Below, one piece after another: positions 56,944 through 64,000 of a stretch of DNA of 64,000 nucleotides; position 1 is the first letter of the stretch; each line of letters starts with the position of its first letter. The stretch covers positions 2,480,001 through 2,544,000 of the forward strand of contig OZ244902.1 of NCBI GenBank assembly GCA_965221635.1, read 5' to 3'. The position numbers and the translations under genes are program-made. Below the pieces are notes generated by a model. It saw only the letters and a program-made list of their open reading frames with translations, ran no database searches and was not told where the DNA came from. The DNA is from JAAXHB01 sp965221635. GTDB taxonomy: Bacteria; Actinomycetota; Acidimicrobiia; Acidimicrobiales; Aldehydirespiratoraceae.

Positions 56944-58992
56944 ATGGCATCAAAGCGCATCGGAATCGACACAGGCGGCACGTTCACAGATCTGGTGCTG
57001 TTCGACGTGGCCGACGGCTCGATCTCGTCGCTGAAAGTGTCGTCAACACCAAGCGAACCGCTGCTGGCCTTCATCTCGGCGATACGCCAATCGGGCGCAC
57101 CACCAGACGAGATCGCCTTTTTGGTACACGGCACGACCGTCGCCACGAACGCCTTGATCCAGCGAGCCGGGGCCAAGGTGGCTTTTTGTTGCACAGCCGG
57201 GCATGAGGACATTCCCTACATACAGCGGGTCAACCGGCAGTTCCTCTACGACCTGGCCTGGGACAAGCCCCGCCCGTTGCTGGCGTCGCGCCGTCACTGC
57301 ATCGGGGTCGGCGAACGTGTCGACGCCCACGGCGATGTGGTGGTTCCTCTGACCCGTCAGGTCATCGAGGCAGTTTGCGACCAGATCGCCGGAGGCGACT
57401 TCGAGGCCATCGCGGTGTGCTTGCTGTTCTCCTATCTGAACGTCAGCCACGAACAGCAACTTGCCGCCGAACTGCGACGGCGTTTCCCCGGGGTGCCCCT
57501 GTCTGTGTCCCATGAGGTGGCCCCCATCTGGCGGGAGTACGAACGGTCGAGCACCACCATCGCTGACGCCTTTGTGAAACCGCTGATCGGTAGCTACGTG
57601 AACAGCCTCGAAGCCGGCCTCAAAGACGCGGGCATCGACTTGAACTGGGCGATGATGAAGTCCAACGGCGGTCTCATGGACGCCCGGGCGGCTGTGCATC
57701 ATCCCATCCACCTGGCAATGTCGGGCCCCGCCGGGGGAGCGGTGGCCTCGGCGCATGTGGCGGACCTTCTCGGCATCGACGACATGGTGACCATCGACGT
57801 GGGTGGAACCAGCGCGGACGTGGGGCTGATTCTCAACTCGCAGGTGGGTTACACCACCGAGTACGAGATCGAGTGGGGGATCCCGGCGTCGATTCCGCTC
57901 ATCGACATCCACACCGTTGGCGCAGGCGGGGGATCCGTCGCCTGGGTCAACGCGGGTGGATTCCTTCAAGTGGGGCCCCGCAGCGCCGGCGCCGATCCTG
58001 GGCCGATCTGCTACGGCGCCGGAGGCGGCGAGTTGACTCTCACCGACGCCAACCTGGCTCTTGGCCGGCTCGATCCCGAGTTCTTTCTCGGCGGCAGGAT
58101 GCAGCTTGACTCCGAGAAGATGCACAGCGCGATGAGCGCCATGGCAGGCTCGTTGAGTATGGGGGTGCCGGATCTGGCCCACTCGATCGTTGACATCGCC
58201 AACGAGAACATGGCCAACGCCATCCGCATGGTGAGCATCGAGCGGGGCCACGATCCCCGAAACTTCGCGCTGCTCGCCTTCGGCGGCGCGGGCCCTCTCC
58301 ATGGGGCCGCCATCGCCTCCAAGCTGGGCATTCCCCGGATGATCGTGCCGCCGCTGCCCGGCAGCTTCTCGGCACTGGGTCTGCTGCTCGGCGACCTGCG
58401 AGTGGACAAGGTGTGGACCCAGGGTCACCGGTCGGATCTCGTCACCGCGTCGGAGGTGGTTGGCCGCTTCGACACCATCGCGCGGGCCGCTGTCGCCGAG
58501 TTGCGCTCCCAGGGCTTCGACGGCGAGCCCCAGCTCAACTACGCCATCAACATGCGCTATCTGGGTCAGAACTACGAGACGGAGGTGGAGGTGCCGCCGC
58601 TGAGTCTGGAGATGACCGACACCTCCGCCGCCGAGCAGCTCGAGCGAGCCTACGAGGCGTTCAACGCCGAACACCAAAAGATGTACGACTACGTGATCAA
58701 GGACGCGATCATCGAAATGATCAGCTTCCGGGTGACCGCCGTCGGCGCCATTCCCCACCCCGCGTTGGCTCGTGTGTCGGTCGATCGCCCCGACACGGGC
58801 CGGTGCCGCGAGGTGTACTTCGCGGGTGAGGGCGAGGTGCCCACCAGGCTTGTGCGCAGGCCGCTGATGCCGGTGGACGAAACGATTCCCGGACCGGTGA
58901 TCGTCGAGGAGGAGGGCGCCACCACCATCGTGGAGCCGCACATGACGATTCGGCGCACCGATCGGGACGTTCTCATCGTGGAGGTCAACTGA
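56944..58992 (+). CDS. hyuA: Hydantoinase/oxoprolinase HyuA-type subunit
   Basis: The 682-residue protein has the ATP-binding G-I-D-T-G-G-T-F-T-D loop (7-16), H-G-T-T-V-A-T-N-A, a second nucleotide motif D-V-G-G-T-S-A-D-V-G and the C-terminal hydantoinase domain. HyuA/HyuB enzymes use ATP to open cyclic amides (hydantoins, oxoproline) or to carboxylate ketones. The ATG at 56944 follows operator 3. It overlaps hyuB (TGATG). Confidence 0.88.
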   Translation: MASKRIGIDTGGTFTDLVLFDVADGSISSLKVSSTPSEPLLAFISAIRQSGAPPDEIAFLVHGTTVATNALIQRAGAKVAFCCTAGHEDIPYIQRVNRQFLYDLAWDKPRPLLASRRHCIGVGERVDAHGDVVVPLTRQVIEAVCDQIAGGDFEAIAVCLLFSYLNVSHEQQLAAELRRRFPGVPLSVSHEVAPIWREYERSSTTIADAFVKPLIGSYVNSLEAGLKDAGIDLNWAMMKSNGGLMDARAAVHHPIHLAMSGPAGGAVASAHVADLLGIDDMVTIDVGGTSADVGLILNSQVGYTTEYEIEWGIPASIPLIDIHTVGAGGGSVAWVNAGGFLQVGPRSAGADPGPICYGAGGGELTLTDANLALGRLDPEFFLGGRMQLDSEKMHSAMSAMAGSLSMGVPDLAHSIVDIANENMANAIRMVSIERGHDPRNFALLAFGGAGPLHGAAIASKLGIPRMIVPPLPGSFSALGLLLGDLRVDKVWTQGHRSDLVTASEVVGRFDTIARAAVAELRSQGFDGEPQLNYAINMRYLGQNYETEVEVPPLSLEMTDTSAAEQLERAYEAFNAEHQKMYDYVIKDAIIEMISFRVTAVGAIPHPALARVSVDRPDTGRCREVYFAGEGEVPTRLVRRPLMPVDETIPGPVIVEEEGATTIVEPHMTIRRTDRDVLIVEVN

Positions 58993-60782
58993 TGACTGCG
59001 ACCACCGGCGACGCATCGGCGGATCTGACCGTCGACCAGGTCACCCTCACCGTGATCGACAACTATCTGGCCACCACCTGCCGGGAGATGGGCGTGGCCA
59101 TGATGCGCACCGCCTACTCCCCGATGTTCAACGAGTCGCTGGACTTCTCGTGCGTGCTTTTCGACCGCCAGGGACGCATGATCGCCCAGGCAGAGTTCTG
59201 CCCGTCGCAGATCGGCACGATCAAGTTCACCGTCGAATGGATGATTGACGAACTGGGCGCCGACGTGTACAAGCCCGGTGATGTGATCGTGATGAACGAC
59301 CCATACAGGGGCAGCGGTCACATCCCCGAGCACACCCTGCTCAAGGCCGTGTTCCACCAGGGCGAGATCGTGGGGTTCGTCGCCAATTGCGCCCATCTGG
59401 CCGAGCCCGGCGCCAAGGCCCCCGGTGGCCTCGCGGGCGACGCCACCGACATCTTCCAGGAGGGTCTGCGACTTCCGCCTTTGTGGCTCCGGCGGGAGGG
59501 CCGCGACCAGGAGGACGTTTGGAAGATCATCTTCGCCAACCATCGCACGCCGAAGGTGACCTACGGCGACCTGATGGCGATGGTCGGCTCGCTCAACGTC
59601 GCCGAGCGTCGCATCAACACGCTGATCGACAACTACGGCCTCGACACGTTCCACTCGGCAACCGACGACTTGATTCGCATCGCCGAGCGCCGCATGATGG
59701 ACGAGATCCGCAAGATCCCCGACGGCGAGTACGCGTTTGGCGATGTGATCGAGGACGACGGCGTGGCCGAGGGTTCCTACGAGATTCGCTGTGACGTGGT
59801 GGTGGACGGAGATCACGTGACCTGCGACTTCACCGGCTCTTCGCACCAGGCCGCGGGTCCCATGAACGGGACGTACGCGGTGACCGCATCGGCGGTCTAC
59901 AACGCCTTCATGCACATCACCGATCCGACGATTCCTCGCAACGAGGGCTGCTACCGCCCGATCAACGTGGTGGCGCCGCCGGGCACGATCGTGAACTGCG
60001 AGTTTCCGGCGCCGCTGGTGGGTGGCAACACCGAGGTGAGCCCACGGGTGACGGACATCATCTTCGGCGCTCTCGCCGACGCCCTGCCCGAGCGCATCCC
60101 GGCGTCGCTGGGGGGAACGTCATGCTGTTTCCTTTTCGGCGGGGAACACCCCGAAACAGGCGAGCTGTACTCCCACTTCCATTTCGAGGGAATCGGGTGG
60201 GGCGGCCTGCCCTTCAAGGACGGAAACAGTCAGATCATCGTGATCAACGGCAACTGTCGCAACACGCCCGTGGAGGTGCTCGAGAGCCGCTATCCGCTGC
60301 GGGTCGAGTCCTACCGGCTGCTCGAGGACTCGGGAGGTCCGGGTTACAACCGGGGCGGGCTCGGCATCGAACGGATCCTCACCGTGCAGGCCGACCAGAT
60401 CACCGTGAGCGCCTTGTTCAATCGCATGACCGTGGATCCCTTCGGCATTCACGGCGGCAAGCCGGGCCACAACTCGGGCATTTTCGTGCGCCGGGCGGGC
60501 GACGACGACTTCCACACATTCTCGGAGATGTTCGGCACGCGCTCGCCGTCGAAGTTCTCCAACATCGTTCTGCGCCGCGGTGACCAGGTGAAGATCGTCG
60601 CGCCCGGTGGCGGTGGATGGGGCGACCCGCTGGACCGGGCGCCCGAGAGGGTGCTCGCCGACATCGAGGAGGGCTTGGTGACACCGCAATGCGCGCTCAG
60701 CCAGTACGGCCTTGAGGTCACCAACGAGCATGGGCACTGGACAGCCGTCGAAGCTCCCGAAAGGATTAGCCGTGGACGGTGA
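58992..60782 (+). CDS. hyuB: Hydantoinase/oxoprolinase HyuB-type subunit
   Basis: The 596-residue partner starts D-Q-V-T-L-T-V-I-D-N-Y-L, has C-R-E-M-G-V-A-M-M-R-T-A-Y-S-P-M and F-T-G-S-S family motifs, and ends with P-G-G-G-G-W-G-D-P-L-D. It is co-translated with HyuA. Substrate is unknown; an ATP-dependent amidohydrolase acting on a lactam fits the amidase, RidA and amidohydrolase neighbours. An acetone-carboxylase-like role is the alternative, given the small third protein. Confidence 0.88.
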   Translation: MTATTGDASADLTVDQVTLTVIDNYLATTCREMGVAMMRTAYSPMFNESLDFSCVLFDRQGRMIAQAEFCPSQIGTIKFTVEWMIDELGADVYKPGDVIVMNDPYRGSGHIPEHTLLKAVFHQGEIVGFVANCAHLAEPGAKAPGGLAGDATDIFQEGLRLPPLWLRREGRDQEDVWKIIFANHRTPKVTYGDLMAMVGSLNVAERRINTLIDNYGLDTFHSATDDLIRIAERRMMDEIRKIPDGEYAFGDVIEDDGVAEGSYEIRCDVVVDGDHVTCDFTGSSHQAAGPMNGTYAVTASAVYNAFMHITDPTIPRNEGCYRPINVVAPPGTIVNCEFPAPLVGGNTEVSPRVTDIIFGALADALPERIPASLGGTSCCFLFGGEHPETGELYSHFHFEGIGWGGLPFKDGNSQIIVINGNCRNTPVEVLESRYPLRVESYRLLEDSGGPGYNRGGLGIERILTVQADQITVSALFNRMTVDPFGIHGGKPGHNSGIFVRRAGDDDFHTFSEMFGTRSPSKFSNIVLRRGDQVKIVAPGGGGWGDPLDRAPERVLADIEEGLVTPQCALSQYGLEVTNEHGHWTAVEAPERISRGR

Positions 60783-61044
60783 ATGGATCGAACGGGAGCC
60801 GATGTACCTGTCCTTCGACGTGTACAACTGCGACTACTGCGGCAAGAACATTCCGCGCCACGTCTGGCTCGAGAACATCGACGGCGAGCAGCGGCCCTTT
60901 TGTGCGCCCGAGGTGGCAGAGGTGTACCTGCGAACAAGGGATCGCAAGGACCGCAACCGGCGACGCGGCGATTCCGACCTGGGACTAACCGAGCAGTTGC
61001 GGCTGATCCGCCAGAGCTGCGCCGCGCTGCGCACTGACGCCTGA
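60772..61044 (+). CDS. Small putative zinc protein downstream of HyuB
   Basis: The 90-residue protein starts at GTG inside the end of hyuB (11-bp overlap). It carries Cys20-x2-Cys23, His30 and Cys44 in N-C-D-Y-C-G-K-N-I and P-F-C-A-P-E-V, then a charged tail with R-K-D-R-N-R-R-R. The layout suggests one zinc site. Acetone carboxylase has a zinc-containing gamma subunit, so this may be a third subunit, but no sequence match is claimed. Confidence 0.65.
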   Translation: MDGEWIEREPMYLSFDVYNCDYCGKNIPRHVWLENIDGEQRPFCAPEVAEVYLRTRDRKDRNRRRGDSDLGLTEQLRLIRQSCAALRTDA

Positions 61045-61088
61045 GCACCGGCGCCCGATCACCTGCGTGTCGTACCGCCTTCGGCGAT

Positions 61089-61130
61089 CCGAGGCTCGCC
61101 CCGGCGCGGACCGGCGCGAGCCCACCTCGG
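61089..61130. terminator. Strong hairpin between convergent genes
   Basis: GGCTCGC (61093-61099) and GCGAGCC (61116-61122) pair perfectly. CCGAG/CTCGG extends the stem outside, and two CCGG blocks pair within the loop. It lies between the zinc-protein gene and ridA, as a two-way terminator. Confidence 0.65.
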
Positions 61131-61134
61131 CGGT

Positions 61135-61512
61135 TCAGTCGCCCAGGTGGATGATGGCGTCCACCTCGATGCCGAAACCCGGCAGAGGGGTCTGGATGGT
61201 GGTGCGGGCCGGACGGGGCTCGGGAACGAGCTCGCGGTAGAGGGCATCCATCTCGTCGAAGGTCGCCATGTCGTGAAGGTAAACGCCGATGCGCACCGCG
61301 TCGGCGAGGCTCGCGCCGACCTCGGCCGCGACCGCCTCGAGGTTGGCGAACACCTGGCGCACCTGAGCCTCGAAGGTGTCGCTCACGAGGCTGCCGTCGG
61401 AGGCGAAGGGCCCCTGCCCCGACAGGTACAGGCGGTCGCCGGCGATGATCCCCTGGGAGTATGCGCCCGACGCGGCGGGCGCTGCGGAGGTTGACACTTG
61501 TCGCTTGGGCAT
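61135..61512 (-). CDS. RidA/YjgF family enamine/imine deaminase
   Basis: The 125-residue protein has the family's catalytic Arg103 (P-A-R-T-T-I-Q) and Glu116 (G-I-E-V-D-A-I), plus L-Y-L-S-G-Q-G at the start of the fold. RidA hydrolyses reactive enamines/imines made by PLP enzymes; pathway-specific members hydrolyse aminoacrylate in pyrimidine-type routes. It fits the PLP enzyme and amide hydrolases in this block. Confidence 0.88.
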   Translation of the reverse strand: MPKRQVSTSAAPAASGAYSQGIIAGDRLYLSGQGPFASDGSLVSDTFEAQVRQVFANLEAVAAEVGASLADAVRIGVYLHDMATFDEMDALYRELVPEPRPARTTIQTPLPGFGIEVDAIIHLGD

Positions 61513-61573
61513 GTTTGTTCCTGTCGGCCCTCTTGTGGATTTTGCTGTGAGATTTCCCTGAGCGGTGTGTCTG

Positions 61574-63784
61574 TCAGCGGAGGAACTCGCGCAGCACGTT
61601 CTCAGTGATGCGCGACACGTTGTTGTGGTAGTTGTCGTGGGAGAGGCTCCCCAGCCAGTTGATCGACCCCACCGAGAACACGGCGCCGTTGTTGGGCGTC
61701 TCGAAGTACACCATGTCGGCCCGCAGATTGGGGTTGTCGCTGCCGTGGATGGTGTCCATGGTCACAAGCATGTCCTCGTGGCACACCAGGTAGTAGTCCG
61801 AGTGCAGGCCCGCCGAGGTCGCCAGCAGCAGCGCGTGGGCGGGCGTGCCCAGGTCGTGGTCCATTCGGTCGAGTTCGTCTCCGGCGGCGCCATTCATGCA
61901 CAGTCCGAACTCTCCGATCTCCTCGTCGTCGCCGATGCCTTCGAAGATGAACGCGGCGCGAGGATCGAAGCTGCCGGGCAGGCGGCGGTAGCCGGGGGTG
62001 TTGAGATCCCAACCCTGCCCGGCGAAGCCGATCCCCACCAGGGCGTTGGGTGGGCGGCCCAGGTGTCGCCAAATGCCGCATTGCTCTCCGGTGGCGGCCA
62101 TCTGCTGCTCACCGGGATGTGACTGCCAGGCCCGCGTGCCGGCGATTCCCCGGCGCATCTCGATCAGCCAGGGTTTGTGCGGGTCCCACACGGTGTTCCA
62201 GTAGAAGCCGTTGCCGCCCAGGTACATCAACCGGCCTCCGAGCGCGAGGAACTCCTCGAGGGCGTCGAGCATCGGCGCCGACCAGTACTCGGGGTGGCTT
62301 GCGGTGACGAGCACCTTGTACGCCGACAGGCGTTTGATGCCGTCGTTGTGGATGTCGTCGTCGGTGATCACGTCGTATCTGAAGCCTTTGGCCTCCAGCC
62401 AGTCAATGCCGTACAGGTCGAATCCGTAGCCCCTGGGGCAGCCGGTCACCCAGTGGCGCTGGGTGGCCCTCATGGAGGTGATCGGGCGGCGGGAATGCGA
62501 GTAGGCCACCCCGCTGCCGTCGCTGTGGACGTCGTAGCAGGAACTGCCGTACTCGGGGTGTTCGCCCAGATACTCGTCGAGGGGATCCATTGAAATGGGG
62601 ATGTTGGTGAGACCGCTGAAGTCGGTGCCGCCGCTGTTGAGCAGCACACGCTCGTTGGCGTAGGCCAGGTAGGTGGCGGTGGGAGCGATGTAGGCGATTT
62701 CGGCGTTGGCGCTTCCTGCGGCTGGCGTCACGAAGAATGGGACGTGGTCCTGTTCTCCTGCGCCTTGCAGATGAGCGGCGTAGTAGCCGCTGCGCGCATC
62801 GGCGGGGATCGCGAACTCGAAGTCGGCCTCCCAGCGGCAGTCGTCCATGTCGTCATCGTGGAAGTGGACCGCGCCGTAATGTTCGGGGGCGTCTTCCCGC
62901 CTGAAGGCGGTGCCGTCCCAGCGATGCCCGGTGAGGCCACGCATGGGATGGTTGAACAGGCGGCCAGCCACGGCGTTGGGCCCCGTGTCGGCCATGTCGC
63001 TGCCCGAGGCCGGCGACGCGGCGAAATCCCACGCCGCCACCAACCCCGTCAAGGCAGCAGGGTCGCAGTGGGCGGCCAGGTCATCGATCTCGCCGGCGCT
63101 CAAGGCGCGACCGAATACACGCGGTCGTTCGATTTTGCCGTTGAAACATCCGCTGGGGCGGGGCCGGTCGTCGTCGCTGTCGCCGGCCGCGGCGATCAGA
63201 AGTGGCAGTCCCTCCGAGGCAAGGTCACCGGCGGTGTTGCCGTGCCGGATGTGGGTTTGGCCCATGGGTTCCACGAGCCGGCTCTGCACGGTGGCCTCGC
63301 CGGAGGATGCGTCGTAGCTGCCTGCAACGAAATGCCAGCGCTTGGCCACGAGGCCCGGCGCAGTGGAGATCGTCTCTTTGCCGATGCGCAGCTTCACGGC
63401 ACCGTCGTGTACGTACAGACCGTAGCCAGCGCCGTCGCAGCATCGTGTGACCACGCCCTGCTCTGCGTGAAGATCCGGTGTGGTTGGCCAGATCCACGCC
63501 TGGATGGTGACGCCGTCGATGAGGTCGAGCGTGTTGGCGGCCTCGACTCGCGCGTAGGAGCCGGTGTGGGTGAATTGGAGGCGCCCGGCGTACTCGCCGT
63601 TGACGGGCGTGGCTATTGCTTCGGCCTTGAAGCCGGGGCCTTTCGGGTTGGTGTCGCCGTGGATCAGGCGGACGATCTCGGCGTGGTAGGTGGGGGCCTC
63701 GGTGGTGACCATGATCTTCACCGTGTCGCCGGGGTGCACCACCATGGGCGTCGCGTATCCGAGCAGCTCCTTTCTTTGTGCCAT
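61574..63784 (-). CDS. N,N-dimethylformamidase large-subunit-like protein
   Basis: The 736-residue protein starts E-L-L-G-Y-A-T-P and has a LamG-like lectin domain (about 80-230). Its catalytic region carries T-A-S-H-P-E-Y-W-S and tyrosines in A-T-Y-L-A-Y and S-S-C-Y-D. In DMFase, as I recall, the mononuclear iron is held by two Tyr and a Glu, and the H-P-E motif supplies that Glu. The length is close to the DMFase large subunit (about 760). The small subunit (about 130 residues) is not seen. It may hydrolyse an N-substituted amide rather than dimethylformamide itself. Confidence 0.75.
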   Translation of the reverse strand: MAQRKELLGYATPMVVHPGDTVKIMVTTEAPTYHAEIVRLIHGDTNPKGPGFKAEAIATPVNGEYAGRLQFTHTGSYARVEAANTLDLIDGVTIQAWIWPTTPDLHAEQGVVTRCCDGAGYGLYVHDGAVKLRIGKETISTAPGLVAKRWHFVAGSYDASSGEATVQSRLVEPMGQTHIRHGNTAGDLASEGLPLLIAAAGDSDDDRPRPSGCFNGKIERPRVFGRALSAGEIDDLAAHCDPAALTGLVAAWDFAASPASGSDMADTGPNAVAGRLFNHPMRGLTGHRWDGTAFRREDAPEHYGAVHFHDDDMDDCRWEADFEFAIPADARSGYYAAHLQGAGEQDHVPFFVTPAAGSANAEIAYIAPTATYLAYANERVLLNSGGTDFSGLTNIPISMDPLDEYLGEHPEYGSSCYDVHSDGSGVAYSHSRRPITSMRATQRHWVTGCPRGYGFDLYGIDWLEAKGFRYDVITDDDIHNDGIKRLSAYKVLVTASHPEYWSAPMLDALEEFLALGGRLMYLGGNGFYWNTVWDPHKPWLIEMRRGIAGTRAWQSHPGEQQMAATGEQCGIWRHLGRPPNALVGIGFAGQGWDLNTPGYRRLPGSFDPRAAFIFEGIGDDEEIGEFGLCMNGAAGDELDRMDHDLGTPAHALLLATSAGLHSDYYLVCHEDMLVTMDTIHGSDNPNLRADMVYFETPNNGAVFSVGSINWLGSLSHDNYHNNVSRITENVLREFLR

Positions 63785-63860
63785 TTGTTTGGGCCTCCTC
63801 GTCGGCTTTGGCTGTGATTGGTGGTCACGGCTCGGCTCTCGACCGGTGGTTTCCCGCAGG

Positions 63861-64000
63861 TCAGGTCACAGCGGCTCGCAGGTTGCGTTTGTCGCTGCCA
63901 AAGAGGTGGGCGCGGGCCACCTCGAATACCACGCGAACGTTGTCGGCCTGGCGAACCGCGGCCTCGGGTGGCATCCGCACCTGGAGGCTGCGGTCGCCCA
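63861..64000 (-). CDS. ABC transporter ATPase C-terminus (MalK/UgpC-type), cut by the window edge
   Basis: The last 45 codons encode S-L-Q-V-R-M-P-P-E-A-A-V and V-F-E-V-A-R-A-H-L-F-G-S-D. This matches the C-terminal TOBE domain of CUT1/spermidine-type import ATPases. The rest lies beyond the window. It probably belongs to an importer for the substrate of the adjacent amide-hydrolase genes. Confidence 0.6.
   Translation of the reverse strand, partial: GDRSLQVRMPPEAAVRQADNVRVVFEVARAHLFGSDKRNLRAAVT

Overview
The window is GC-rich, densely packed bacterial DNA with ATGA/GTGA/TGATG start-stop overlaps, GTG and TTG starts, many -10-like hexamers 5-8 nt before a start codon (leaderless style), twin-arginine and lipoprotein signals, VapBC-type modules and GntR/TetR regulators. 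This fits an actinobacterium, possibly a marine or aquatic Acidimicrobiia-like lineage; that placement is inference. No rRNA, tRNA, CRISPR array or intact insertion sequence was seen.

Region 1 (1-15.3 kb): an ada fragment, a VOC protein, a DUF433 antitoxin and a VapBC pair, then an osmolyte island. The island holds a DddP-like DMSP lyase with a CntA/GbcA-like Rieske oxygenase (minus strand), divergent from an NDP-forming CoA ligase, an acyl-CoA dehydrogenase, a GntR/FCD regulator and two tandem FAD/GcvT dimethylglycine/sarcosine-type oxidoreductases. A perfect 10-bp palindrome lies in both control regions and is the likely operator of the GntR. Near-identical ~717-bp direct repeats, each carrying a DUF433 antitoxin gene, bracket the island. 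Region 2 (15.3-26.4 kb) has a choline-sulfatase-like sulfatase, remnants of AbiEii and HicB modules, a second VOC protein, an SDR, an aldo/keto reductase, orphan antitoxin-like DNA-binding proteins, a sterol-desaturase-type hydroxylase, a degenerate receiver protein, a Tat lipoprotein amine oxidase and two tautomerases.

Region 3 (26.5-31.1 kb): a phosphotransferase divergent from an MttB-type methyltransferase and a GcvT-like protein, again pointing to methylated amines. Region 4 (31.3-41.8 kb): a NitT/TauT-type ABC importer, a tandem TetR regulator, a TauE/SafE exporter and an operon of LLM monooxygenase, nitroreductase, NTF2-like protein, an AhpD-like protein and an aldehyde dehydrogenase. 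Three matching 15-bp sites tie these units to the TetR. The architecture suggests organosulfonate uptake and desulfonation. The AhpD-like gene has an in-frame TGA exactly at the second Cys of its CxxC site, followed by a hairpin that meets the bacterial SECIS rules as I know them. It is a candidate selenoprotein and the most interesting item here.

Region 5 (41.9-64 kb): a DUF1214 protein and a PobA-like hydroxylase, then an accessory catabolic block: cupin, amidase and hydrolase; a D-serine-dehydratase/D-threonine-aldolase-like enzyme; PhyH oxygenase, amidohydrolase, SDR, GntR, a free lipoyl domain and a fused E1 dehydrogenase; a DapA-like aldolase; HyuA/HyuB with a small zinc-type protein; RidA; an N,N-dimethylformamidase large-subunit homologue; and the end of an ABC ATPase. 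Three copies of a GAT-(N2)-TATA-(N2)-ATC-type site link three promoters of this block to the second GntR. The substrate is unknown; the enzyme mix suggests an amide- or lactam-containing compound.
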